Assembly (NCBI GenBank): GCA_017439545.1
Contig: JAFSIW010000066.1
Coordinates: forward strand, 1 to 35,182
Direction of reading: 5' to 3'
DNA: 35,182 nucleotides
DNA from: Clostridia bacterium
Lineage (GTDB): Bacteria > Bacillota > Clostridia > Oscillospirales > Acutalibacteraceae
Notes under the pieces: generated by a model
The model's input: only the letters and a program-made list of their open reading frames with translations
The model's database searches: none
What the model was told of the DNA's origin: nothing
Shown: positions 1-7,989 of the stretch, piece after piece
Position numbering within the stretch: the stretch's first letter is position 1
How the letters are laid out: every line of letters begins with the position of its first letter
Translations under genes and position numbers: made by a program

Positions 1-112
1 CTGGCAAAACCGTAGGTTTTGACTGAGGGAGAGATAACGATAACTACCCCTCCGTCTTTTGCCTACGGCAAAATCCACCTCCCCTGACAAGGGGAGGCTT
101 GGGTGGCATTCA
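1..112. repeat. Composite palindromic intergenic repeat (left edge)
   Basis: A chain of small perfect hairpins without coding content: bases 5-21 (7-bp stem CAAAACC, loop GTA), bases 57-73 (TTTTGCC, loop TAC, GGCAAAA) and bases about 79-96 (CTCCCC, six-base loop, GGGGAG). The first hairpin is followed by GACTGAGGGA. The same arrangement, CTG-N-CA, stem with a three-base loop, then TGACTGAGGGA, recurs at 35145-35168, so the window appears to begin inside a second copy of that repeat. Short ORFs across it are low-complexity shadows. Confidence 0.6.
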
Positions 113-122
113 TGCACCAAAA

Positions 123-151
123 ACGGGCGGTCGGGGACGCCCGCCCCTACG
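123..151 (+). repeat. 29-bp palindromic repeat, copy A
   Basis: First of three 29-base units with the pattern nCGGG...CCCCTACn. Positions 3-10 pair with 17-24 of the unit, with one T-C mismatch. Copies B (175-203, same strand) and C (307-335, opposite strand) have the same length and framework but different stem bases. Confidence 0.65.
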
Positions 152-174
152 AAGCAAAAGGTGGGTCATCCGAA

Positions 175-203
175 ACGGGAGGGGACAGAGCCCCTCCCCT
201 ACG
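175..203 (+). repeat. 29-bp palindromic repeat, copy B
   Basis: Second unit, in direct orientation to copy A. It has a perfect 8-bp stem (GGGAGGGG with CCCCTCCC), a six-base loop and the shared CCCCTACG end. Confidence 0.65.
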
Positions 204-306
204 GACAATCACGGCAGATGGTTTCATGGTTGCGATATATCGCAGACGTGGGTTGACTGTGTTTTACGTTAATGTGACGTATTGGGTGTCCACCTACGTT
301 AGAATC

Positions 307-335
307 TGTAGGGGATGGCGCCCACGACATCCCGC
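307..335 (-). repeat. 29-bp palindromic repeat, copy C
   Basis: Third unit, inverted relative to copies A and B. Read on the minus strand it begins GCGGG and ends CCCCTACA. Its inner stem pairs are A-T and T-A where copy A has C-G and G-C, so base pairing is kept while sequence changes. Confidence 0.6.
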
Positions 336-363
336 GAAAAAAACCAACCCACCGTGTTTTGTG

Positions 364-384
364 CCTCCCTTGTGTAAAGGGAGG
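364..384. repeat. CTCCCTT palindrome, left copy
   Basis: A 21-base inverted repeat with arms CCTCCC and GGGAGG around TTGTGTAAA. The same core sits at 35125-35145, and a looser relative (CCCTTT, TGCC, AAAGGG) lies at 2055-2070. It belongs to the repeat group that fills the window edges. It is not placed like a terminator, because no T run follows it. Confidence 0.6.
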
Positions 385-448
385 CAAGCGGACATTCCCA
401 TCCTTCAACACCTGTTTCCTTTTTTGTCTTTTCCCCAATCTTCGTTCT

Positions 449-511
449 TACTCATCTATATATTTCTTACCGAACCACGCGACGATCGCGTGGTTTTCGC
501 ATTACAACAAA
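449..511 (-). repeat. Linker-hairpin-box element, left copy
   Basis: Read on the minus strand, just downstream of the FAD-dehydrogenase terminator: a 20-base linker (492-511), a hairpin AACC-ACGCG-loop-CGCGT-GGTT (473-495), GGTTC, two bases, TAA, ten bases, then GATGAG (451-456). The right copy at 35019-35079 has the identical linker and identical spacing throughout, but different stem bases. Confidence 0.6.
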
Positions 512-535
512 CCCGACCACGATGTGGTCGGGTTT
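509..535. terminator. Bidirectional terminator after the FAD-dehydrogenase gene
   Basis: Perfect 12-bp hairpin (AAACCCGACCAC, loop GAT, GTGGTCGGGTTT) starting 14 bases beyond the stop codon at 549. T tracts are short on both strands. It should end the 549-1916 transcript. Confidence 0.75.
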
Positions 536-548
536 TCCTATGCTCATT

Positions 549-1916
549 TTATTTTCCCAAAATATCACGGGCGACGTGGACGCCGCTGGCGGATGCGTGA
601 GAAAGAGAATGGGTGATGCCGCTACCGTCGCCGATGATATACAGCCCGTCGTAGCAAGATTCCAGATTCTCGTTGACTTCCACTTCCATATTATAAAACT
701 TCACTTCCACCCCATACAGCAGGGTATCGTCGTTGGCGGTGCCGGGGGCTACCTTATCCAACGCATAGATCATTTCAATAATACCGTCCAGAATCCGCTT
801 GGGAAGCACCAGACTCAGATCTCCGGGAGTGGCGGTGAGGGTGGGGGTAATAAAGGCTTCTTCAATGCGGGCGGGGGTAGAGCGTTGCCCGCGGATGAGA
901 TCCCCAAACCGTTGCACGATCACCCCGCCGCCCAGCATATTGCTCAGTCTTGCAATGGACTCGCCGTAGCCGTTGGAATCCTTAAAGGGTTCGGAAAAAT
1001 GCTTGGCCACCAGCAGGGCAAAGTTGGTGTTTTTGGTTTGCAGGGCAGGGTCTTCGTAACTGTGACCGTTCACCGTGATAATGCCGTTGGTGTTTTCGTT
1101 TACCACCGCGCCTTTGGGATTCATACAAAAGGTACGTACCAGATCTCCGTACTTCTCGGTGCGATACACGATCTTGCTTTCATACAGCTCGTCGGTGATG
1201 TGGGCGAACACTTCGGCGGGCAATTCTACCCGCACCCCAATGTCCACACGGTTGGAGTGGGTGGGAATAGAAAGTTCCTTGCACACCTGCTCCATCCATT
1301 TACTGCCGCTTCGTCCCACCGAAACAATGCACTTGTCGCAGGTAACCGTTCCTTTTTGGCAACGGATGACATACCCTTGCTCTGCGGCTTCGATCTGTTC
1401 CACGGGGGTGTCAAAATAGAAGTCCACCTTGGTTTTCAACTCGTCATACAAATTGCCCAGCACCACGTAGTTGATGTCGGTGCCCAGATGCCGCACCGAA
1501 GCGTCCAGCAAATGCAGGTCGTGGCGAATGCACTCGGTTTTGAATCCCGAGCCTGCGGTGGAATACAGTTTGGTGCCCTCGCCGCCGTATTGCATATTGA
1601 TGTCGTCTACGTAGCGCATCAGTTCCAAGGCGTGCTTTTTGCCCACGTATTCGTGGAGCGTGCCGCCGAAATCGTTGGTGATGTTATATTTGCCGTCAGA
1701 AAATGCACCTGCGCCACCAAAGCCGCTCATAATCGAACAACTTTTGCAACCAATACAGGCTTTGATCTTGTCCCCGTCAATGGGGCAACGGCGATCGTTC
1801 AGCGCGTGACCTGCCTCAAACACGGCAATTTTCATTTCTTTGTTTTCTTTCACCAGCTCATAGGCCGAGAAAATGCCTCCCGGACCTGCGCCGATGATAA
1901 TTACGTCGTAATTCAT
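549..1916 (-). CDS. NAD(P)/FAD-dependent dehydrogenase (COG2509-like)
   Basis: 455-residue flavoprotein. The N-terminus is a Rossmann dinucleotide-binding fold: hydrophobic beta strand VIIIGAGPGG at residues 5-14 and an acidic residue ending the second strand (VFEAG). Residues 44-60 contain Cys44, Cys54, Cys57 and Cys60 (CP...CIGCKSC), followed by GFGGAGAFSDGK, a signature of the uncharacterised FAD-dependent dehydrogenase family. The C-terminus carries a second flavin-contact motif, LYIIGDGSGITHSLSHASASG. The cysteine cluster could bind a metal or Fe-S centre, which is inference. The substrate is unknown. It is transcribed alone from the promoter at 2017-2045 through a structured leader and ends at a hairpin terminator. 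The family assignment is firm; the reaction is not. Confidence 0.85.
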   Translation of the reverse strand: MNYDVIIIGAGPGGIFSAYELVKENKEMKIAVFEAGHALNDRRCPIDGDKIKACIGCKSCSIMSGFGGAGAFSDGKYNITNDFGGTLHEYVGKKHALELMRYVDDINMQYGGEGTKLYSTAGSGFKTECIRHDLHLLDASVRHLGTDINYVVLGNLYDELKTKVDFYFDTPVEQIEAAEQGYVIRCQKGTVTCDKCIVSVGRSGSKWMEQVCKELSIPTHSNRVDIGVRVELPAEVFAHITDELYESKIVYRTEKYGDLVRTFCMNPKGAVVNENTNGIITVNGHSYEDPALQTKNTNFALLVAKHFSEPFKDSNGYGESIARLSNMLGGGVIVQRFGDLIRGQRSTPARIEEAFITPTLTATPGDLSLVLPKRILDGIIEMIYALDKVAPGTANDDTLLYGVEVKFYNMEVEVNENLESCYDGLYIIGDGSGITHSLSHASASGVHVARDILGK

Positions 1917-1930
1917 ACGTTCATCTCCCC

Positions 1931-1970
1931 AAAAAAATGGTTGACCGCAAAAACTTTGTAGTCAACCATT
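1931..1970 (-). promoter_or_regulatory. Terminator-like attenuator hairpin in the FAD-dehydrogenase leader
   Basis: In the leader RNA, a 10-bp stem (AATGGTTGAC with GTCAACCATT, plus-strand 1936-1970) is followed by seven U and then the GGGGAG ribosome site. Its 5' arm overlaps an alternative hairpin, AACCA-CCACCAA-TGGTT (1964-1980), so the two cannot coexist. A third hairpin, GGTAGA-TCTACC, lies upstream (1981-1997). The arrangement suggests transcription attenuation; the ligand or signal is unknown. Confidence 0.5.
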
Positions 1971-2016
1971 GGTGGTGGTTGGTAGAAACGCTCTACCCTA
2001 TACAACAGCACTTGAC

Positions 2017-2045
2017 ATTATAGCATATTGCAATAGGTTTTACAA
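2017..2045 (-). promoter_or_regulatory. Sigma-A promoter of the FAD-dehydrogenase gene
   Basis: On the minus strand: -35 TTGTAA (2040-2045), 17-bp spacer, -10 TATAAT (2017-2022) preceded by TGC, an extended -10. Transcription would start near 2010, giving a leader of about 95 nt. Confidence 0.7.
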
Positions 2046-2074
2046 CAATTTTTTCCCTTTTGCCAAAGGGGGAG

Positions 2075-4219
2075 TTAAAATCGATAACTGCCCGGGGTCA
2101 GTTCATAGGTTTTGCCGTTGATGACGGCGGTAGCCGATACGGGGGTGGTGATCTCGTAAACCACTTGTCCGTCGGCGGTGTATCGCCAAAAGGAGCGGGC
2201 AAGACCGTGGGGCGTTTCAAATTCCGCGCCCAGCGAGCCGATTGCGGGGCAGGGATGCGGCTCAAAACGAATAGAGGCAAATCCCGCCTGCTTTGGAGTG
2301 ATGCCTGCGGCTACCTCATACAGCCAATCCGCCACCGCGCCGTAAGCGTAATGGTTAAAGGAATTCATTCCTTCGGGCCACAAGCGGTTGTCGGGGGTAA
2401 TACCGTCCCAATGCTCCCAAATGGTGGTGGCGCCTCTGGTAACGGGATAAAGCCAAGAGGGGTATTCCTTTCGCAACAGCAAGGTGTAGGCAAGGTCGGT
2501 GTAGCCGTAGCGGGTGAGCACGTGAAGAATGTAGGGGGTACCCAAAAATCCCGTTTGGATTTTGTCACCGTCATCATGAATCCGCTGTGCCAAGTCGGCG
2601 GCGACTTCTTCGGGATTGGGGGTCAGGTTAAACTGCAACGCCAATACCATTTCGGTTTGGGTGGCATAGGTGCCCTCAAAGGTTTGAATAAAGGTTTGTT
2701 TAATGGTTTCATACAATGCTTTGTATTCGGTCACATCTTGTCCCAAAACATCCCCCACCATACCAATGAGTTCGGCCGAATGGGCATAAAAGGCGGTGGC
2801 GATCAAATCGTCACGGGTCTGCCCCTTGCATTCGCCAAAGGGAGCGGTCAGTTCCAGCCAGTCACCGTAGTGCCCGCCGCCTGTCCATAATCCTTTGGTG
2901 GTGGTTGTGTTGGTGATGTAATCCACCCATCGTTTCATTGAGTCAAAAGTTTGGGTTAGAATTTCGGTTTTGCCGTAGGTCTGATACAACTGCCACGGAC
3001 AAATGGTGACCGCATCTGCCCAAGCGGCGCTGATCAAGCAGTCCACCATGGCAGGAATCACCGGCGGGATGGCACCGTTTTCCATTTGTTCGGATTGCAG
3101 ATCCGCCAGCCACTTGGTAAAAAAGCGATACACGTCGTAATTGTATGCGGCGGCTTTGATAAATACCTGGGCATCTCCCGTCCAACCCAAACGCTCGTCC
3201 CGTTGGGGACAGTCGGTGGGCACGTCCAGATAATTGCTCTTTTGTCCCCACAACACGTTTTGGAACAGTTGTTGAAGCTTGGAGTGGGTGGTAATAATCC
3301 GCCCCGTTTGCCGCAGGTTAGAGTGCATGACCACGGCGGTGAAGCAGTCGGGAGTGATGCCTTCGGGTGCTGCATCGATTCGCACGTAGCGGAATCCGTA
3401 AAAGGTGAGGGTGGGCATAAAGGTTTGCTGTCCCTCTTTGCAGATATACTGATATTGGGCCTTGGCGTCACGGTAATTGGCGGTGTAAAAATTGCCGTCG
3501 GCATCTAAAATTTCGGCAAAGGAGACGTTGAGTTCTTCTCCTGCCTTGGCGGTCAGGGTTACCGAAAGCGTACCGGTCATATTTTGACCAAAGTCCAACA
3601 CGGTTTCGCCTTTGGGGGTGGTAATGACCCCAATGGGTTTCAACCGTTCATGGGTACCAATGGTTTCCCCTTGTTGGGGAATCAGCATGCTTTTGTCTTG
3701 ATTTTGCGCCAAGACCGCTTGTCCCAACGGAGTGCGAGGGGCGGTGGCATCACAGATAACGCCATCGTAAATATCGCAAAAACGGATTTGGCTTTGGGTG
3801 ACGGTAAAGGATTCGTCCGACCCGATGACTTGGCGGGTGCCGTCGGCGAAGGTGAGGGTAAGCTCACACAAAACCGCTTGTTCTCGGTTTTCGAACACCC
3901 GCTGATAGGAGGGGGTGAACCAAGAACCGTATAGTCCGTACCACCCTTTTGCCAACTGAATGGAAAGGGTGTTGTTTTCTTCTAATAACTCGGTTACGTC
4001 ATAGGTTTGCACCTGCAACCGTTTCTCATAATTGGTCCAACCGGGGGCTAACACAAAATCCCCCACCCGTTGTCCGTTCAGGGTGGCTTCATATGCCCCT
4101 CTTGCGGTAATGGCAAGGATGGCAGATTGCAAGGGTTTTTCTAAGGTAAAGGTTTTGGTAAAACGGGGACAAACGTCTCCCATATCCTTGGATTTGATCC
4201 ATTTGGCGTCAAGCATCAT
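2075..4219 (-). CDS. Alpha-L-rhamnosidase, GH78
   Basis: About 714 residues. Glycoside hydrolase family 78 removes terminal alpha-L-rhamnose from plant glycosides and polysaccharides by inversion. N-terminal beta-sandwich domains (roughly 1-300) precede the (alpha/alpha)6 catalytic domain. That domain carries the hallmark DCPQRDERLGWTGDAQ near residues 338-350, which includes the general acid Asp/Glu, and TTIWEHWDG near 604 with the expected catalytic base Glu. A C-terminal beta domain follows. It is somewhat short for the family, and no signal peptide is visible, so it probably acts on imported oligosaccharides. The ATG at 4219 is preferred over an upstream in-frame GTG because AAGGAG lies 8 bases before it and overlaps the GTG. 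No transporter or other glycosidase is adjacent. Confidence 0.9.
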   Translation of the reverse strand: MMLDAKWIKSKDMGDVCPRFTKTFTLEKPLQSAILAITARGAYEATLNGQRVGDFVLAPGWTNYEKRLQVQTYDVTELLEENNTLSIQLAKGWYGLYGSWFTPSYQRVFENREQAVLCELTLTFADGTRQVIGSDESFTVTQSQIRFCDIYDGVICDATAPRTPLGQAVLAQNQDKSMLIPQQGETIGTHERLKPIGVITTPKGETVLDFGQNMTGTLSVTLTAKAGEELNVSFAEILDADGNFYTANYRDAKAQYQYICKEGQQTFMPTLTFYGFRYVRIDAAPEGITPDCFTAVVMHSNLRQTGRIITTHSKLQQLFQNVLWGQKSNYLDVPTDCPQRDERLGWTGDAQVFIKAAAYNYDVYRFFTKWLADLQSEQMENGAIPPVIPAMVDCLISAAWADAVTICPWQLYQTYGKTEILTQTFDSMKRWVDYITNTTTTKGLWTGGGHYGDWLELTAPFGECKGQTRDDLIATAFYAHSAELIGMVGDVLGQDVTEYKALYETIKQTFIQTFEGTYATQTEMVLALQFNLTPNPEEVAADLAQRIHDDGDKIQTGFLGTPYILHVLTRYGYTDLAYTLLLRKEYPSWLYPVTRGATTIWEHWDGITPDNRLWPEGMNSFNHYAYGAVADWLYEVAAGITPKQAGFASIRFEPHPCPAIGSLGAEFETPHGLARSFWRYTADGQVVYEITTPVSATAVINGKTYELTPGSYRF

Positions 4220-4293
4220 ATCGGTCACTCCTTTTCCCTTCGATTATATACCATGGAGGAGGGAAATACTACCCCTAATTTGCATTTCCCCAT

Positions 4294-4326
4294 AAAAAAG
4301 CCGTAATTCCCAAGGAATTACGGCTT
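4294..4326 (-). terminator. Terminator of the yicC-rsgA operon
   Basis: 13-bp perfect stem (AAGCCGTAATTCC with GGAATTACGGCTT) and a 3-base loop, followed on the minus strand by six T. It begins immediately after the rsgA stop codon. Confidence 0.9.
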
Positions 4327-4329
4327 GGT

Positions 4330-5214
4330 TTATTTTTTGCGTTGCCAATCCTTGATGGCGTCGGCTTCTTTGTACATCAAACGGTAACTGTCCAACCTGC
4401 TTTGGCTGATTGAGCCTTGCTCCACCGCGGCGGCGACGGCGCAGTCTTTTTCGCCTACGTGCTTGCAGTCGGCAAAGCGGCAATCGCCTGCAAAGGGCAA
4501 AAATTCAGGAAAATCAAACACCAGATTTTCCTTATAGATCCACATTACCCGCTCCATATCCAGCGAGGAAAAGCCGGGGGTGTCAGCCACAAAGCCTTCA
4601 CCCAAGGGATACAGCTCGGTGTGACGGGTGGTGTGCTTGCCTCGTCCCAGCTTTTTGCTGGTTTCACCGGTGGCAAGACCCAGATGGGGATCAATTTGAT
4701 TGAGCAAAGACGATTTGCCCACTCCTGAGTTGCCGGTCAGCACGCTGATGCCGGGTTGAGACAAAGAGGCAAGCAATTCCTTGCACCCTTCGCCCGTGGC
4801 GGCGCAGGCGGTAATAATGGGCATTGGTACGGTGCGATAAATGGTAAGCAGCCACTCCACCGATGCCAGATCGGTTTTATTGAGTACCAGCACGGGCTGG
4901 ATCTCTTTTTCAAATGCCAATGCGGACAAACGGTCGATCATCAAGGGAACAGGATCAGGATCAGCGGCCGACACGATTAGGTGCAATCGGTCAATGTTGG
5001 CTACGCTGGGACGTTCCATGAAATTCTTGCGGGGCAAGATCTCGTCAATGCGCCCCTCCCCGTCGGCGGTGGCGGTCACCGTTACCCGATCGCCCACCAA
5101 GGGAGTCATTCCCTGCTTGCGAAACAATCCGCGGGCCTTGCAGGGAATCACGCCACTTTCGGTCTGCACGTCATACCAATCGGCAATGGATTTGATAATA
5201 ACGCCGTTCATCAT
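4330..5214 (-). CDS. rsgA: Ribosome small-subunit biogenesis GTPase RsgA
   Basis: 294 residues, the usual family length. RsgA is a circularly permuted GTPase that checks late 30S maturation. An N-terminal OB fold (about 1-70) precedes motifs in permuted order: NKTD (G4), then GNSGVGKSS (G1, near 160-172), then DTPGF (G3). The C-terminal zinc motif C-x4-C-x-H-x5-C is intact (CRFADCKHVGEKDC). The start overlaps the prkC stop by four bases, implying translational coupling. It is the last gene of the long operon and is followed directly by a strong terminator. The prkC-rsgA order is the classic Firmicutes arrangement. Confidence 0.97.
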   Translation of the reverse strand: MMNGVIIKSIADWYDVQTESGVIPCKARGLFRKQGMTPLVGDRVTVTATADGEGRIDEILPRKNFMERPSVANIDRLHLIVSAADPDPVPLMIDRLSALAFEKEIQPVLVLNKTDLASVEWLLTIYRTVPMPIITACAATGEGCKELLASLSQPGISVLTGNSGVGKSSLLNQIDPHLGLATGETSKKLGRGKHTTRHTELYPLGEGFVADTPGFSSLDMERVMWIYKENLVFDFPEFLPFAGDCRFADCKHVGEKDCAVAAAVEQGSISQSRLDSYRLMYKEADAIKDWQRKK

Positions 5215-7208
5215 TGGGCAGATTCGGTCGGTTCGCTGACGGTGGGCGTATTGAACAGCACCGAATCGGGCAGGGTATTTTCTTTCAATTTGGCGTATTC
5301 CCCGTTATCAAAGTTGACACGATATTCGATGTATGCCACATCGTTGTATTTCACCACAATATTGGCAATGCTGGAGGTAAATACGTCACTGCGGGAAAGG
5401 GTCAGCCGCAGTTCTCGTCTGCCGGAAGTGCCGACCGACAAGGCGGTGGGATCGATCTCGCCGCTGCTTTGCAGGGATTTGCCGTTGTAGTAAATGGAAG
5501 CGGTGAAGGCTTTTTCGGCGTTGTCGGGCACAGGCAGGTAAATGTTGATGGCACTGCCGCTGCTGACTACCAAGTCAATGGGAGAACCGTTGGTAATAGT
5601 AGAATTGGCGGCAACGCTTTGGGAGATCACGTAGCCTGCGGCATATTCCGAACTTTCTTGCTTAGAAATACGGCCGATGGTCAAACCATCCCCTTCGATC
5701 AAACGCTTGGCAACCTCTTCGGTCATGCCTACGTAGTACGAAACCTTCACAAATTTGGTGATGGCGCCCTTGCTCACGTAAACCTCAACCTCGGTTTCGG
5801 GGGTGAGCACCGTGCCTGCCGCGGGAATGGTACCAATCACAAAGCCGCTGGCAACTTCATCGCTAAAGGTTTGCATGGTTTTGTATTTGATGTTGAGTTT
5901 TTCTAAATTGTCGATCACCGAGTTAATATCGTAGTTGGTGTAATCCGACAGCACCTGACTCTTAGAGCCAAGGCTTACCTTAACCACGATCTCCCGTTTG
6001 CCCTTCAGGGTTTTGCCGGCTTCGGGGGTCTGTTTCATAATCACGCCTGCCTCGTACTCGGTGGAGTACTCTTTATCGTCCACCGTGATGGTGAATTCTT
6101 TATAAGCCTTGTCGGTAATGACTTCGTTATACACCTTGCCGATCAGAGCGGGGGCTTGGGTAGAGCCGGAACCGCTGGGGAACAGACCGAACACCTGACC
6201 GCCGAGGATCACCCCCAGAATACCCACAATGAGCACCACCGCAACGGTGACACCGATGAGCACGGGCACTACGGCGGATTTCTTTTCTTTGGTTTTGGGT
6301 TGATTGGCGGGCGGGGTATTCACGTTAACAAACTTGGTGGGATCGGAGTCCACAAAATATTTGTATTCAAACTGCACCGAGGGGTTTTGTTTGAATTTTT
6401 CAATATCCTGCAGCATTTCCGCCGCCGATTGATACCGACTGGCGGTGTTTTTTTGCATAGCCCGCAAAATAATTTCTTCCAACCCTTCGGGAATGGAGGG
6501 GTTCAGCTCGCGGGGCTTGGTGGGTTCGTTTTGCAGTTGCATAATAGCAACCGAAACGGCGCTTTCGGCATCAAAGGGCAGACGACCGGTGAGCATTTCA
6601 TACAGCAATACCCCCACCGAATACAGGTCGGTTTTTTCGTCGGTCATTTCCCCTCTTGCCTGCTCGGGGCTGATGTAATGCACCGAGCCGATGGCCTTAT
6701 CGGTCATGGTGCGATGTTCACTGCGGGAAAAACGGGCGATTCCGAAGTCGGTCACCTTGATGGTGCCGTTGGGCAGTAAAATGATGTTCTGGGGCTTGAT
6801 ATCCCGATGCACGATGCCCTTGTCGTGGGCGTGTTGCAGGGCCTTGAGCACCTGCTCGGCAAAATGCAACGCATCCTTCCACCGCAAAGTCTGCTGACTC
6901 TTGATGTATTCCTTTAAGGTGATCCCGTCAATATGTTCCATTACGATGTATTGGATGCGGTCACCCAGACCTACGTCATACACCTTGACAATATTGGGGT
7001 GAGAGAGTACCGCAATGGCCTTGGACTCGTTTTTAAAACGACGGCGGAACTCCTGATTTTCCAACAGCTCTTCCTTTAAGATCTTTACTGCAACGGTGCG
7101 ATCGTCAATGGCGTCATAGGCTTTATAAACCACAGCCATTCCGCCAATGCCGATGATCTCTTGAATCTCATAGCGACCGTCTAAGCGTTTTCCTACGTAT
7201 TTATCCAT
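5211..7208 (-). CDS. prkC: PASTA-domain Ser/Thr protein kinase PrkC
   Basis: 665-residue membrane kinase that senses muropeptides or lipid II and controls growth, wall synthesis and spore germination in Firmicutes. The kinase domain (about 10-270) has a glycine loop at 20-27, Lys42, the catalytic HRDIKPQN (Asp136) and DFG (154-156). One transmembrane helix (about 312-336) separates it from three extracellular PASTA repeats (about 353-425, 426-492 and 493-562) and a 100-residue C-terminal beta-rich tail. The ATG at 7208, with GGAGG upstream, is chosen over an upstream in-frame start. It lies between its phosphatase and rsgA. Confidence 0.96.
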   Translation of the reverse strand: MDKYVGKRLDGRYEIQEIIGIGGMAVVYKAYDAIDDRTVAVKILKEELLENQEFRRRFKNESKAIAVLSHPNIVKVYDVGLGDRIQYIVMEHIDGITLKEYIKSQQTLRWKDALHFAEQVLKALQHAHDKGIVHRDIKPQNIILLPNGTIKVTDFGIARFSRSEHRTMTDKAIGSVHYISPEQARGEMTDEKTDLYSVGVLLYEMLTGRLPFDAESAVSVAIMQLQNEPTKPRELNPSIPEGLEEIILRAMQKNTASRYQSAAEMLQDIEKFKQNPSVQFEYKYFVDSDPTKFVNVNTPPANQPKTKEKKSAVVPVLIGVTVAVVLIVGILGVILGGQVFGLFPSGSGSTQAPALIGKVYNEVITDKAYKEFTITVDDKEYSTEYEAGVIMKQTPEAGKTLKGKREIVVKVSLGSKSQVLSDYTNYDINSVIDNLEKLNIKYKTMQTFSDEVASGFVIGTIPAAGTVLTPETEVEVYVSKGAITKFVKVSYYVGMTEEVAKRLIEGDGLTIGRISKQESSEYAAGYVISQSVAANSTITNGSPIDLVVSSGSAINIYLPVPDNAEKAFTASIYYNGKSLQSSGEIDPTALSVGTSGRRELRLTLSRSDVFTSSIANIVVKYNDVAYIEYRVNFDNGEYAKLKENTLPDSVLFNTPTVSEPTESAQ

Positions 7209-7247
7209 ATTCTTTTCCTCCAAAAGTAAAAAGTATAGGGTCAAAAA

Positions 7248-7976
7248 TCAGTTGCGGATGGCGACTACCGTAATATTGTCGCCGCCGCCGTTTTCGTTGG
7301 CCAGCTCAGTTAACAGCTCAGGCCATTCCACAAAAGGAGCGGTTTGCAATATGCGCTCGATGTCCTTTTTTTCCACAAAGCCGGAAAGACCGTCGGTGCA
7401 CAGCAGCAGACCTTCGCCTTTGGCAAGCTCCACCTCGTTGTGGTCCACCTCTAAGATCTCCGACACGCCCAGCGCGCGGGTGATCACGTTGCGGCGGGGA
7501 TGCTCACGGGCTTCTTCTTCGGTCAGCCGCCCCTGCTCCACCAGACTTTGCACAATAGAGTGGTCCTTGGTGATGGGGATGAGTCCCTCTTTGGTGATGT
7601 GATAAGCGCGGCTGTCGCCTGCGTGCACAATGTGGGCAACGTTGTCGGTCACAAGGGTCAGCACAATGGTGGTGCCCATTCCTGCCAGCGCCTCAACTGA
7701 TTGGGCCATATCAAACACGTTGACGTTGGCGGCGGCTACTACCGATTTAAGCATATTGCCAATGGAGTTTGCCCCCATTCCCGGTCGCCAGGAGGATGCA
7801 ATTTTTTGGGATACGGTTTTTACGGCGGTGGATGAAGCAATATTTCCTCCGTTGGCGCCACCCATACCGTCGCAAACCACACCCCAGCCTACGCCGCCGG
7901 GCAATTCCCCTACGGCATACGAGTCCTGATTGGATCGGCGTACCTTACCAATATCGGTTTTGCAAGCAAATTTCAA
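7248..7976 (-). CDS. stp: PP2C-type Ser/Thr protein phosphatase
   Basis: 242 residues, typical of Stp/PrpC. It reverses phosphorylation by the PASTA kinase encoded immediately downstream. Metal-binding motifs are present: SNQDS near 15-19, CDGMGG (Asp36, Gly37), HAGDSRAY, LCTDGLSG and GGDNITVVA close to the C-terminus. It is cytosolic with no membrane segment. It follows rlmN by 13 bases within the operon. Confidence 0.96.
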   Translation of the reverse strand: MKFACKTDIGKVRRSNQDSYAVGELPGGVGWGVVCDGMGGANGGNIASSTAVKTVSQKIASSWRPGMGANSIGNMLKSVVAAANVNVFDMAQSVEALAGMGTTIVLTLVTDNVAHIVHAGDSRAYHITKEGLIPITKDHSIVQSLVEQGRLTEEEAREHPRRNVITRALGVSEILEVDHNEVELAKGEGLLLCTDGLSGFVEKKDIERILQTAPFVEWPELLTELANENGGGDNITVVAIRN

Positions 7977-7989
7977 ACAACCTCACCTC

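Noticed and set aside
59-616. Several overlapping ORFs in the left intergenic region
   Set aside because: They run through palindromic repeats, overlap one another in different frames and lack ribosome sites or recognisable sequence.
522-1961. 479-codon plus-strand open frame over the FAD-dehydrogenase
   Set aside because: Shadow of the minus-strand gene; its start is inside the terminator and the sense product has clear flavoprotein motifs.
1917-2045. Purine riboswitch upstream of the FAD-dehydrogenase gene
   Set aside because: The J2/3 and P3-like parts match, but no P1 helix can be drawn without extending past the extended -10 promoter, and P2 is weak. Kept only as a possible attenuator.
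2050-2074. Terminator for the rhamnosidase gene at the CCCTTT/AAAGGG palindrome
   Set aside because: On the minus strand the hairpin is followed by A rather than T, so it is not an intrinsic terminator in the needed direction.
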